From Siphonodentalium dalli (Eukaryota > Mollusca > Scaphopoda > Gadilida > Siphonodentaliidae), in contig CP136062.1 in assembly GCA_032622095.1 (NCBI GenBank), forward strand, positions 35,838,918-35,902,917: a stretch of DNA of 64,000 nucleotides, in the 5' to 3' direction. The number at the start of each line of letters is the position of its first letter. The first letter of the stretch is position 1. A program made the translations under genes and the position numbers. The notes beneath the pieces are model-generated. The model did not search any database and was not told the DNA's origin. It saw only the letters and a program-made list of their open reading frames with translations. Shown one piece after another: positions 11,700-23,289 of the stretch.

Positions 11700-12882
11700 G
11701 CTCTGTTTGCGGTTTTCGGCTAGTGGGGGAGGATACTTCATTCGTCGGGAGCATAATGGAAGCCCATCTGGAAAAATACTATACCCAGAAGTGCACATCA
11801 ACAGAACTCTCTGTTACTACTTAGACAACGCTCCTCCTAAACACTGTGCTTCAAGTTCGAAGCCGTGCAACCAAAAACCAATCCAAATAGACAACACTTT
11901 ACTTGACAAAGACACTTTAACAGTGGGTTTCGATGGTTGGTATGATCCTTTTGAAGATCATGTTTCTGAAGCGTCTGGTTTAGATCACTTCCAAATATCA
12001 CTCCATGACGTGAAAGGCTCGGCGACTGAACTCGCTATGGATTTGAAAAACATTAATACTACCAGGATAGATCTTGGTTCGCCAAATTCCACCACGTTCA
12101 ATCTTCCAACGGAGCCAAATTTGTATGCTGTAGTGGTTGAGGCAGTCGATCATGCAGAAAATGTGCAACAAACACGGCGACTCGTTTTATTCGACAAATC
12201 GTCCTATATCGACGTTAACCATGACAACGTTCTTAGAGTGACATCAGCATCACAATCCACAAACTACACATGGCAGACGACGCATGGGGAGGTTTGTCTT
12301 GATTGGACAGATCGGTATTACAACACGCATCACCAGAGCAATAATGGGTTACTTCCGGTTAGTGGAGATACCCATGGTCTCATTAAAGGAGTTTACGAGG
12401 ACAATGATGAACCATTGGCGGTATCGGGAACTCAGAATGTGTACGGAATCGTTCGCTTTGAATACAGTTGGAAGAAGAACGGCGGTCAAAATTCAGTCTA
12501 TCGGGCAGTTCCTGGCATCACCGACCAGAATGTATGTTACAAGGCGAGTACCTCTGATGGCGACTCAATCACTACTTCGATAAAATCAATAGACATAATG
12601 AGCAGAAAATACGAGGAGCAAAATATTGTGCACTTCGATTCCAGCAGACCTCAAATCGAAAACGCATGGCTGTCGAAAGACGGACATCATAGCCTTTTTG
12701 TTCATGATTCCAAGGATCTGTCTACGATGGAACTGGGTTTTGAGGCATTCGACACTCACAGTGGGCTTCACAGCGTCCACTGGTCTCTGTATACAGGACA
12801 CTGGAGCGACGTCGGGGTAGTGTTGAGCGAGCAAGCATTAATTGGACGAGGAACCCTTGCCGTTCAGCCTGTGACCAACAAG
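11700..12882 (+). CDS. Exon 2 of the Fn3-like gene
   Basis: Starts after ...CACTAG in phase 2 and ends before GTAAAA in phase 0. Encodes a Cys-containing region with HINRTLCYYLDNAPPKHC, a module with VGFDGWYDPFED and SEASGLDHFQ, then TNYTWQTTHGEVCLDWTDRY, and FEAFDTHSGLHSVHWSLYTG near the end. These blocks match the N-terminal half of the uncharacterised modular protein family. Several Asn-X-Ser/Thr sites support an extracellular product. Confidence 0.85.
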
Positions 12883-13564
12883 GTAAAATGTAGATACACC
12901 TACACATACTTTTCCATATGCACCAGTTATGAATATCCGAGAGCAGTCTGTGATATATTAGTGGTGATTATTTGTAAAGTTACGAACAATCTTTATTTAT
13001 TACATGATCCTACCCTTATTCCATTCAATAAACCCATTCTATAAATTGTGATATTAAACGTTCTTTTAATAACCGGAAATAGTGCCAGGTGGCCTATGCC
13101 TTCCGATTTGTCGTCTATTTACAATCCACACGCTATGTCTCGAAATAATATTGTTTCCAATATCTTTCAAACAAACTATAACGAATGAAGAGTTTGAAAA
13201 GTTATGTCATTAAATATACGCCATTAAATACGCCAAAGAGTCTTTATTTATCTGAGACTATTTCTTTACGTGGGTAAATAAAGCGTAGTTACGTGAAACA
13301 TCATCGCATGCCTTATAGAAGCCGATGTTAGTTTCCCGTCCCATTTGTTAATTCAAGGATGTTTTCTCGAGGTTTTGGATCGTGTAAAAATATAATCTAC
13401 AACCCGTCCCCAGTTTATAGCTGAATTTACAAAACTGGTCCAGTAAATTAAGTCTGGACCTCGCCTTGTAAATTCCGCTATAAACTGGTGACTCGTTGTA
13501 GATCATCTATTTATAACTACATGGGAAAATATTATTGCTAATAATAATAATTTGTATTTCGCAG
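12883..13564 (+). other. Intron 2, contains a hairpin
   Basis: Donor GTAAAA, acceptor TTTCGCAG. Contains a strong 109-nt inverted repeat at 13395-13503, listed separately. Otherwise featureless. Confidence 0.7.
13395..13503. repeat. 109-nt imperfect palindrome (hairpin)
   Basis: Arms begin ATCTACAAC and end GTTGTAGAT. Inner paired blocks are CCAGTTTATAGC with GCTATAAACTGG, GAATTTACAA with TTGTAAATTC, and CCAG with CTGG around a short AT-rich loop. The size resembles a miRNA precursor or a tiny MITE. It ends 61 nt before exon 3. Confidence 0.8.
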
Positions 13565-14759
13565 ATAACCTGTTCTGGAGTCACGGACTGCTATTGTCCA
13601 AGTGTTGGCAGCTGTGCCAATCTTAAGTACACACTCACGCTTAATTCACTCGTGGCGTATAACAACCACAAGGGAGATCACAACCGGAAATACCACTTCA
13701 AGTTAACCGTGACAAACATGGCCATGCTCGTCTCAGACACCATTGTGAGTATTCTCGTCGATGGGTCGCCACCCGAGAAAGGCGTTATTTTCGAGGGAGC
13801 GATTGGTAACGAGGACATGGACTACATCAATACACGCCAATTCGAAGTGAACTTTCATGGATTCGTTGATCACGAAAGTGGGATAAAATTTTACAAAATT
13901 GTCATTGCTGGAAGATGCTTAAACCAAACTGAGGTTATTGTTGCAGTTGCCAACGGCACAGTTACTATTGTTGAGCAGGTCAGTACACAATCCCAAACTG
14001 TAACTGCTCCGTACTTTGGAACCTTCTTCTCAACGGTAGTTGCATACAACAACGCGGTGGAACCTTCAGAAGCGGCATGTTCAGACGGTATAACGATAGA
14101 CAACTCTCCACCACATTTCGCCAATTTGACGATTAAACGGGCTGCGACCAGGGCCTCTTTGGCATGTATCAAAGGGACCGCCTACTATATGAAAGCTGAT
14201 CTACGATTGGTTAAGCTCAACCAATCGGATGAATGCGTGAGAAGATGCGCAAACGAACAGTCAACAATCACTGATTCCATTTACGTTGACGCCGACTTGG
14301 CTGGTCCCAAAGGAACACCATCTGATCTGTGTGACAGTCTACCTTACTTCTCTCGTATCTACATACCGTATGACGGGGTGGATCTTGAATGGAACGTTAC
14401 CGACGAACAATCTCAGTTGCGTGACGTCACTATAGGGATATCCTCAACATCCGATGCGCCGAACTACCCGGACTTGATTGGTTTCATACAGGTACATTCT
14501 CACACACACTATAAACGTTCCCATGTTGGCCTCAGCACCGGCTCGGAGTTTTTCTACGTTTTACGAGCTGACAACAAAGCGGGTTTACAAGAGCAGGTGA
14601 CGATGGGACCTGTTGTCGTTGATGAAACTCCGCCCCGGGTGAATGCTAACCGTGTTAATATTCGCATTGACAGAGAAGTGATCCGGGTAGAATGGGAGAA
14701 CGATGCTTTTATCGACCATGAACAAACCGAAGGAAACTTTGACATTCACTACAGTATCG
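13565..14759 (+). CDS. Exon 3 of the Fn3-like gene
   Basis: Acceptor CGCAG, donor GTACGT, phase 0 to 1. Encodes ITCSGVTDCYCPSVGSC, then several modules with the linker motifs VDGSPPEKG, IDNSPPHFAN and VDETPPRV, and the strand motif FHGFVDHESGIKFYKI. This is one of the best-conserved parts of the family as I recognise it. A Cys-rich insertion (SDECVRRCANEQ) sits between the second and third modules. Confidence 0.88.
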
Positions 14760-14899
14760 GTACGTATAGTATACTAATATATATCTATATTTGGGAAAAT
14801 ATATGTCTGTCCGTCTGCCTGTGTATCATAGAAATTCACATGGGTCCAGATATATGACAAAACACTTTCTACGATGACGAAAATGGTTCGGGCTAAAGT

Positions 14900-15740
14900 T
14901 ACCTTATTGGAGTCAGGGGCAGAAAAGTGGGAGGGTCAGCAAAAGTGTATATCGAAAGTAGCGCCGTTCGAGTCAGCGGTGTAATGATGGGAGAGGGGCA
15001 AACAATTGTTACAAGTATTGTTAGTGCAGATTTCCGCCAAATTGATATATATGAGGAATCTGATCGTGTGATTCAAAGACGCTAAATTGGTGCTGTTCAG
15101 GTGATATATTTGATAAGAATTTGTTTAGTCGCTGAGTACCATGAAGCGTATACATACGCATCTTCATGATATCAGGAGTCTAATTCTGTGGTTTAGAGAT
15201 GTCAAAAGTGGCGTCGTTCGAGTCAGGTGTACATCGAGAGAGAGAGAGAGAGAGTGAGAGTGAGAGTGAGAGTGAGAGAGAGAGAGGGAGAGAGAGCGGG
15301 CACCATAATCGACGAAATATTTAAATCTAATCGTGTGGTTTAAAGACACCAATTTGGTGCCGTTTGTGAGAGAGGTGGAATGGCACTAAATTTGATAAGA
15401 ATTTGTTTAGTCCGCGATATGCTCCAAACTAATATATAGTCATCTTCATGTATATAAGGAATCTAATTGCGTGGTTTAAATATGTCAAAAGTAGCGCCGC
15501 TCGAGTCTGAGATGGGGAATTTTATACTTTATATATAGTCATCTCTATGATACGATGAATATAATAAGGTGGTTTAAAGAAACCAAAGTTCATGGTCATA
15601 TTCGAGTCACTGAATAGATGGCAATAATTTTAAGAGTGTATGAACAAAATAGTGTCGCCGATTTTCACCAACCATATACATGTATAATCATCTAATGGTG
15701 TGCACGTGATCAAAGGGGTCGTCGTGTGGGTCAGCGAATG
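14900..15740. repeat. Degenerate repeats with GTGGTTTAAA...GTTCGAGTCA core
   Basis: Four to six diverged units contain CATCTTCATG, a short spacer, AATCTAAT, GTGGTTTAAAGA, then CAAAAGTAGCGCCG and TTCGAGTCA. Clear copies start near 15160, 15448 and 15540; weaker ones near 14940 and 15050. Spacing is irregular, so this is an old, decayed array. Confidence 0.6.
15236..15297. repeat. (GA)n microsatellite with GTGAGA interruptions
   Basis: Purine-only run of GA dinucleotides with three GTGAGA-type interruptions. Confidence 0.95.
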
Positions 15741-15821
15741 TGGACAGGAAAGCACCAGCATACCGGATAAATATTTTACCGCCGATTATTACCAACATTA
15801 GATATACATATGTATATGTCT

Positions 15822-16150
15822 GTACCTTGGTTTACAGTGGTTCACTTTGGAATGTGAAGTGGTGCACCACAGTACACACCTTGATGCAACGTGGTATACC
15901 AATGTCTTATGTATAAGTAACTGGGTTATCGTGGCTCACCGTGGTACTCACCTTGGTGCATCATGGTACACCAAGGCCACGGTACACCAAGGTATGCACT
16001 GCGGTACAGCAAGGTATTATGTTGGTGTACCTGGGTTTTCCGTGGTATGAAACGTGGTAAACCGCGGTACACGGCATGGTGCATGGTGGTATATCATTGT
16101 GTTGCGTGTATATACCTTGGTTTACCACGGTACTTTTTATAATGGTACCA
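15822..16150. repeat. Degenerate short-palindrome repeat block
   Basis: A 330-bp stretch dominated by variants of TACCTTGG, GGTACACCAAGG, GTGGTATACC and GGTAAACC, often self-complementary, spaced about 15-20 bp. It begins and ends with TACCTTGGTTTAC. No exact period was found. Open frames here are incidental. Confidence 0.6.
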
Positions 16151-16606
16151 CCACCCAATGTTAGATGGTCTCTTCCTTGTGGGGCATTAAATCATCGTAT
16201 AAACAATTCGTTGTCTAAATTTGCATTTGATAGCGATGTTCCCGTAAATGAAATAATATTAAAATTTCTACATTCCTTAAACCAGAAAGTCATTTAATGT
16301 TTAAATAAAGTACATTAATTTCTATATTTCCACTATGCAGACATGCAGTTCAGCCCTCAGTACGCAATTGCACGTAATTGCTGACCAAAAACCAAGATCG
16401 TCCTAGCGATAAGATTAAACGATCCACTAAGTAATATATCGATTTTCTCGGATTTGAAACTTACGTCTGATTCAAAAATGTGGCGCTGCAGTTGGAAATT
16501 TCAAGTTGGATATCACAAACAGGCGTCAAGCCACCTCCATAATCATATGTGAATACAATGTGCAGTATACATGTATATCTAATATTCCGTATATGAAATA
16601 TTTCAG

Positions 16607-18015
16607 TTCGAGACGGATATCTTGTTACGGATGTAATAGACCCTAATCTTGGTGGCGATGGTGTTGATGAATGTGAAGTTAATGGCCGACGGAGATGCAT
16701 TTCATTCAGTCTAGCTCTACTGGCAGAAATTGACAATGAGATGGGCTTGAGTTACCGATTCCGTTTGTACATCTACGACACTGTCGGGCATCAAACGACG
16801 TTTGACACTGAAACGTTCGAAATGACGTCACATAAGTCACCGATTCCAGGAGTCGTTCATGATGTGGACCCATCAGTGCTGGAGCACGCAGACGTCGATT
16901 ACCATGTTTCTGAGAACAAAATGTGCGCTGCCTGGACTAGATTCGAACACACCCGGAATGTATCCTTATTTCTCGGAGTAGGATCGATTAGAGGGCAAGT
17001 TGACATCATCCCGTACTCTGAGGTGTCATCAGACTTGAACAACTTCTGTCTTAGCTCTGCCAATATCGCGTTTAACAGACTATATTTTTTCTCAGTAATG
17101 GCAAAGCATGGCGATTACCAGACAGAATCGTCTTCCGATGGAGTAACGATTCTTGATAAATCAGAAGTATTATCCGAAGCAGTTGTGTGGCACTCTGATT
17201 CCTGCTCACCATTGGAATTGAATTTCTCTGCCGAAATATTGGACTCCAGTAGCAATCATTCCGCCGTTGTTCACGTGAATCCTGGTCAGATATACACACT
17301 AGTTTCACCGACCGAGGAGAATGATCACATTTCCATCAAGTCCGGTTCAACGGATGTCAAACGGTTTCGCAAGGACCTTGAAATCTCATCCGGATCTGTC
17401 ATACGAATGGTCATTCCTACTGAAGATGTGATGATCATAGACATCTCGAATATGACTACATTGCCTCTCCAAATTTGGCCTTCTGCTATACAATTATATC
17501 CGTGTCAGAGAAACTTGTATTATCATCATGCGGGCAGTTCGCTGCATTTGCATTGGAACTTTCCAAAGATAAATGATATCGCAACTGATTACGTCGTCAA
17601 ACTATACTATTCTACCTGTACCACAAACATATCAACAGACTGTTTGAATCTTGTCCATGAGGACATTGTGTCTGACCGAAAACGTTCCGCTAAACTTCGC
17701 GGACTTCACCTGGAACCAAGTACAAACTATGTGACCGGCGTCACACCACGTGTAACGTCAAATGAACTTGGGGAAGCATTCTCTGGTCCATTCGTTGTTT
17801 CTGACCCGGATCCACGTTTCCTGGAATTAACCACTGCTGTTGTTATTGATGACGAACAATCGAAGTGCGCCCAGATCAGGGTAACATATAACCCAATGGC
17901 ATGTTCGAGCATGGACGATGTCGAGGCTGTTTACCATTGGTCACTCGGATTGGACAAGAACGGAAGCAAACTGATACATCCATGGTCTGTTCATGGCTCC
18001 GCAAACGCAACTGAG
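16607..18015 (+). CDS. Exon 4 of the Fn3-like gene
   Basis: Acceptor ATATTTCAG, donor GTATGT, phase 1 to 0. It opens with VRDGYLVTDVIDPNLGGDG and continues with LSYRFRLYIYDTVGHQTTF. A long region with KMCAAWTRFEHTR, YPCQRNLYYHHAGSSLHLHW and LEPSTNYVTGVTPRV follows. This stretch has fewer classic DxSPP linkers than its neighbours but keeps the beta-strand-like pattern and Cys residues. No internal stop. Confidence 0.85.
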
Positions 18016-18686
18016 GTATGTCATACAATCGTGTATGGTGCGTACATATATAGAGGTTCTCTAATGAGTCGCGAATTATATACGACCTATATACACCGAG
18101 TGCATGCAGTAAATTCGATTCGGGTCGAACTTTAGCGAGACTCGAATTGTATTTAGTGGACGAGGTTAATACATTGCGACGAATTTGAGATCCTTTTTAT
18201 CACATAATCACATTTTAGCAAGGAAAACAATGTGGTAACACTATCGAAACGACTTCGGTTTTAGAATGGATTTGCTCGTTTATTCTAATTTGTTTCCTCT
18301 TCACATTTTCTTATTATGCCTTACCTTTTTAGTTGTGTCGTGTGTATGTCAGATCAAAACGTCAGTCCAACGTTTCACCCAAGTAGCTAACGATCGTTTT
18401 TCATGTAAGATATCTGTTTGAAACCATTAGCAGTCGTAGTTTGTTGTTCTGTACCTAGTTACGAGTTTTTTTTATCGTAGTTCAAGGCATTCCTTGAGGT
18501 TTGTAAGTATACTTTGTTGAGGAACGAGTGTGCATTTTAATCCCTATTTTTCGACTGATACGATTTTTGTCATCCGGTGGAACGCATTTGTAGCGTTTTG
18601 CGTATTTCAGTTACAAAACTTTAACGGATGCAGCAGAGTCGTTTACGTATTCCTCGACAAACTCATTGACATGTTTGTAATTTCAG
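18016..18686 (+). other. Intron 4
   Basis: Donor GTATGT, acceptor TTGTAATTTCAG. AT-rich, no repeats or coding content seen. Confidence 0.7.
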
Positions 18687-19383
18687 TGTTTGAAAGACCA
18701 TCATCTGTTTAAAACGGCATATGCCTGCATAAAGGCGACGTGTCCATCTGGAGAATCCTTCACACGATGTAAGAGAGTATATGTAGAGAACCACTATAAT
18801 ATATACCCAGCAGAAAACCTATATGAACTCAACCCAGAGGAGCAAAGTGTGGAGAAAATCTCAGAGTATCTCAACAGCAGATACATCGGGGATCACATCA
18901 CCAGCCTACATGACGCTGACGTCGACTATACAACGACAACAGGACAAGTTGCTGGTGTTATTCTTCATACCGATGATAGACTAGTACACTGGTTCTTGAT
19001 GGAACAACAAATAACGCCTCTCATGTCATGCAAAAATGAACCAGGGTGCGTAGCAACGATGAATTCGCGAGTAGGTCTGGTTGTGTTTAAAGATGTCAAA
19101 TTGACCAATGGACGAATGTATTATATATGCGCTCGTGTGGAAAATGGTTCAGCCGAAAGAGAGGCTAACATGGAAGAGTTCAGTAGTTTCGACACGTGTG
19201 GCAACGGATTTATTGTCGACGATCACGCTCCAACCGGAGGCACGGTAGAGGTATTGACAGCTTCCGGTGGATTTACTTCTGTTAAAGAGAAAATTCAGCT
19301 AAGATGGCACGGATTCTCGGATATAGGGCGATATGGCACCGGCGACGATGTAACGGCTATCTCACACTATACTTATCAGATAG
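18687..19383 (+). CDS. Exon 5 of the Fn3-like gene
   Basis: Acceptor AATTTCAG, donor GTACGG, phase 0 to 1. Encodes CLKDHHLFKTAYACIKATCP, a linker, then a module with VDDHAPTGGTVEVLTASGG and LRWHGFSDIGRYGTGDDVTA. The last residues (HYTYQIG) continue directly into exon 6. Confidence 0.85.
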
Positions 19384-20103
19384 GTACGGATATCTTTTGA
19401 AATAAAAGGAAAAATTTATGAGACTCAATTCAACAGTTAAAGCCGTGAATGTTTATTTATCTAAGATAAATGACAACCCATTTGGAAAATGTTTCAGTTT
19501 GTACATTTCGTCAGTTTGGTCAATATTTTCAACAAGTGATTACCTAAACAATTGCAATTGGTGTGTTCTGACTACCCAAAAAAAAAACACATTGTAGATT
19601 GAAATGGTTCTGATAATTTAATTGTTCAACCAATGTGAGATATGTTCTGAGAACTAAAGGCATATTTTCACTTATTTTCAGTCAAGTTTTAGGAAGGAAA
19701 TGTCCAACAACTTCCTAACTTTGGATTATATTCGGCACGATATTGGGCATTCCAAACTGCGGGGGTGAACATGTAATTACGAAAAACTGTTGTAGTTGTA
19801 CATCCAAACTGGGATATTCCATTCAATGCATTGAGTTTGGAAACCACATGCATATAGACAGTTGTCATAACAGACACGACCGTGATTCGAGTATGAGTTC
19901 CTATACATTTACCTAAATGACGATTTGACGATTGCGCCATTGGCTATAGTTCAAACAACTCAATACTACAATGATTGACCAGGAGTTTTCCCAGTGTTCC
20001 TAGCACTATTATATACTGGTCATAAATTATTAACATCCATCTCAAGTAGAATATTTATGCCGCTTGCGTTCTGGTGGTGACATGGTTACACTTTCTTTTG
20101 TAG
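19384..20103 (+). other. Intron 5
   Basis: Donor GTACGG, acceptor CTTTCTTTTGTAG. No coding or strong repeat features. Confidence 0.65.
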
Positions 20104-20220
20104 GGACGCAGTCAGGAGGATCTGACGTAATTGAAGAAACATTTGTGGGGAAAACGAATCACGCCCAAAGAACAAATTTAACTTTGTTGAGTGACGCCTT
20201 GCTTTACGCTTCCGTAAAAG
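20104..20220 (+). CDS. Exon 6 of the Fn3-like gene
   Basis: Short 117-bp exon, phase 1 to 1, flanked by TTTTGTAG and GTGTGT. Encodes GTQSGGSDVIEETFVGKT, then NLTLLSDALLYASVK, which completes the module begun in exon 5 and runs into AYDHAGRW of exon 7. Confidence 0.78.
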
Positions 20221-21079
20221 GTGTGTCTGGTTGAACCATGTTTTTTTTTTACCTTTTCCATTTGCGCAACGCAGAGATCTTCTTTGTGCTCATGTTCATA
20301 TTATTAAACATGAAATTTGTATGCTGATTGAGATTGTAGTTTTACAATTCAGTTGATTATTATTGTGTCTAGTTTAGGCATACTCGAGGAAATTTATCAG
20401 ACTTAACTCATATAGTTCCCCAAAGCTTGCTCCTTTGTGTTGCTCATTTACACAGAAACGATTTTAACATATATTACACGGCGGGTTTTTGATTTGGACT
20501 CAACTCGTAAATGTTCAGAAAGTGTCTTTCAATATGGCACAGAATCGGCTTATTCCAAAATTGTTAGCAATGATAAACACTAATTGTTTAATTAAAACGC
20601 TATATTTTCAAACTAGGAGATGCATTGGACAATCTAGACCGATTACGTTATGCAACTATTTGTTTATTTTGTTGCATATGGTACCGTTCGTACACTGTGG
20701 ACACTTCGTCTGAAACAGTGTCATGTAAAACATTTCTTTAAAAAATGAATTTACTTTAACAAGCAAACCAATAAGTAGGATAGAAACAATACCAACTATC
20801 CAACATTTTTGAAAGAATCAACTACATCTCAATATAAATTAGCTTTCATATATAATTTATTCTGCTGAAAACATTTTGAGTTATGAATTGTCGAGCTTTG
20901 TCGAGCTAACTGTCTGGGTAATCCACCATGTAACTACTAGTCAATAAGTATTTAGTATAGCACGCGTTAAGGTGTCAGCATTGGACACAAGAATCAGGGT
21001 AGCTTAATGGATCGCAAAGCTCCAACGTGCAGGTTAACATACTTATCTATGATTAATATGTTTATGTTTCATTTCTCAG
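20221..21079 (+). other. Intron 6
   Basis: Donor GTGTGT, acceptor TTTCATTTCTCAG. AT-rich, nothing else recognised. Confidence 0.65.
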
Positions 21080-21390
21080 CTTATGACCACGCTGGTAGAT
21101 GGACACAGGTGGTTGCGCCTGGTTTTATAGTCGACATCACACCGCCTACAGCTGGATGGATATCCCTACAGGGCATTGGACCCATGAATTACCTGGCAAC
21201 AGAAAATCCCCTTACTGTTTTGTGGGGAGGCATTACTGACCACGAGAGCGGCATTGACGCCATGACGTTAATGGTCGGATCGTCGCCTGGTGACAATGAC
21301 GTAGTCGGGGTCACGGAAGTTCATGGTGAAGCCACCGATGTCAACACAGCTGGATTCATAGACGGGCATAAATATTATGCAACTCTTACG
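21080..21390 (+). CDS. Exon 7 of the Fn3-like gene
   Basis: Acceptor TTTCTCAG, donor GTAAGC, phase 1 to 0. Encodes AYDHAGRWTQVVAPGFIVDI, the linker VDITPPTAGW and the strand WGGITDHESGIDAMTL. It ends DGHKYYATLT and continues as ATNGAGLF in exon 8. Confidence 0.85.
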
Positions 21391-22069
21391 GTAAGCATAC
21401 ATGGTAATGTTTACATGTATAAACTTCACCAATCAGTTGTGTTAGCATTCAGACACCACAACCAAGTATATCGTGTAAATGCTGGCTACTTCGTGCACAT
21501 GTTGCTGTTAGTTCTCGGAACCTGGGATATCCAACACGGCAGTAAGGGCGATAGCATCAAATTACTTCACCTAGTTCCGATAGCTGAATTGGGACCAGGA
21601 CCAACCCAATTTACGAAATTTGGCTTCAGTTTATAGAAGTAAAAGTACATATGAACACTAAGGTGACCAGCATCTATAATCTCATTTGTAGGCCAACATT
21701 TAATCGAAAAAGATATTTTTGCCAAATTATTTGTATCTTTTTGCAATAATAATTATGCCATTATTTTTAATAGGCCATAAGTACCATTCATGATACGAAT
21801 TCCGATGATATCATTTATGCTGTCGGAATTTTAATGTCGTCTATTTCTCCCAATATATTTTTTAATCGTCACAATATAAACTATTCTGTCGACATAAACT
21901 ACAGGCATATAGTTTCGTTTCCCGTGCTGATCCTGTAGTATGCTAATAAACTTTTTTTATTGCTCAATTTATCTTTTGGAGATCCTGGGTGGCCAGAACT
22001 TTCGCCATAAACACTTCACCAGCGAACGGATTACTTCTGGACGTTATGTATATGTACGTATTTCCCCAG
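21391..22069 (+). other. Intron 7
   Basis: Donor GTAAGC, acceptor TATTTCCCCAG. The frame stays open for a while past the donor, but the sequence stops resembling the family. No repeats seen. Confidence 0.65.
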
Positions 22070-22177
22070 GCAACGAACGGAGCTGGATTATTCTCCACAA
22101 CGCACTCTGATGGGATTATTGCTGATGGTTCGCCGCCCATTGCGGGATATGTTATGGAGCATGACGTCAATAAGGAG
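22070..22177 (+). CDS. Exon 8 of the Fn3-like gene
   Basis: 108-bp exon, phase 0 to 0, between TTTCCCCAG and GTAACT. Encodes ATNGAGLFSTTHSDGIIADG, SPPIAGYVMEHDVNKE, the classic end of one module and its linker. Confidence 0.82.
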
Positions 22178-22587
22178 GTAACTTACAGAACTGTCCTAAA
22201 TAATCGACTCATGAGACTCACCGAGGGCTTCCAGATGAGTGACAACAAGCCGACTAAATCCTGAAAAATTACCAATTATTCTGCTGTGTCAAGGAGTCAA
22301 TTATTTAGGGCATTACTGTACTTTCACATTCTAGTATGTAATCTGACTAGACTTGTTTTTGCACTTAACATGAAGTACACAATTATACACCATCTTCAGT
22401 TGGTATGTTCTATACATGTATGTTCCGGGTTTCTGAGAATTGTTGTCACAAGTGAATGAGATCACAGTTATATGTTTGATAACCTGTTTGGTTATACGTT
22501 TTGTTCGGTAGATGTCGCTATATGACGACGCTGTGGTTTTAGTGTGATTCAATCCTTATTATACCAAGTCTTCTCGGTCCACAACAG

Positions 22588-22733
22588 CTTGGGGTATCGG
22601 TTGGGCTGACTTGGGGTATCGGTTGGGCTGACTTGGGGTATCGGTTGGGCTGACTTGGGGTATCGGTTGGGCTGACTTGGGGTGTCGGTTGGGCTGACTT
22701 GGGGTATCGGTTGGGCTGACTTGGGGTATCGGT
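22588..22733. repeat. 22-bp minisatellite inside the left TIR
   Basis: Six full copies plus a partial copy of CTTGGGGTATCGGTTGGGCT followed by GA. The unit is part of the terminal repeat itself, where the other copies of the TIR carry it once. One unit has GTGTCGG in place of GTATCGG. Confidence 0.92.
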
Positions 22734-23047
22734 TACGTTGATGCTAAACTGGACCGAGTCCCGCCAGTTACTCTTCTATAACGGACCTTACGCCCAGAAT
22801 CGTGGGCGGGAGTTATCTTGCTTACATATATCTTAAGATTAGGTCAAATCGAAGCTTTATATGTGAACATAGATGTAGCCTTTCGCAAGCATGATGATAT
22901 AAAAAAGGTCTCTGGAATGTCAAAGCAACGAGTTTATAAGTGAACAGATAAAGCCTTGTTTTCCAGAGAATTTCGACTTGTCGCGCTATCAGAAGATGCA
23001 TGTAAATAATATATTAAACGAACCTATCACCACTTTACTTTTTGTGT

Positions 23048-23107
23048 GACGGTGTATGACGGTATATCACGGTATATCACGGTATATCACGGTATATCAC
23101 GGTATAT
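23048..23107. repeat. Decamer repeat GGTATATCAC
   Basis: About six 10-bp units, the same family as the large array at 30070-30905. Confidence 0.9.
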
Positions 23108-23113
23108 TATATG

Positions 23114-23248
23114 TTACACGGCGTGTTGAGGGGGATACGGTGTGGTATGCCCCGGTAGATGCTCGTATCCCCCGAGGCGATAGCCGAGGGGGATACGAGA
23201 GTCGACCGGGGCATACCACACCGTATCCCACCTCAACAAGCCGTGTAA
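23114..23248. repeat. 135-bp long palindrome (hairpin)
   Basis: Arms of about 60 bp: TTACACGGCGTGTTGAGG pairs with CCTCAACAAGCCGTGTAA, GATACGGTGTGGTATGCCCC with GGGGCATACCACACCGTATC, and CTCGTATCCCCC with GGGGGATACGAG, leaving a loop of about 14 nt. Only a few mismatches. A diverged half of it (GGGATACGGCGTGGTATG) recurs in each higher-order satellite unit. Confidence 0.9.
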
Positions 23249-23289
23249 TGTATTTATCCCGGTCCATATTAACAAGATATTCACACAGA

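Larger units (their letters stand above)
14760..16606 (+). other. Intron 3, repeat-rich
   Basis: Donor GTACGT, acceptor ATATTTCAG. Holds degenerate repeats (14900-15740), a GA microsatellite and a block of CCTTGG/GGTACC-like words (15822-16150). No coding content. Confidence 0.7.
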
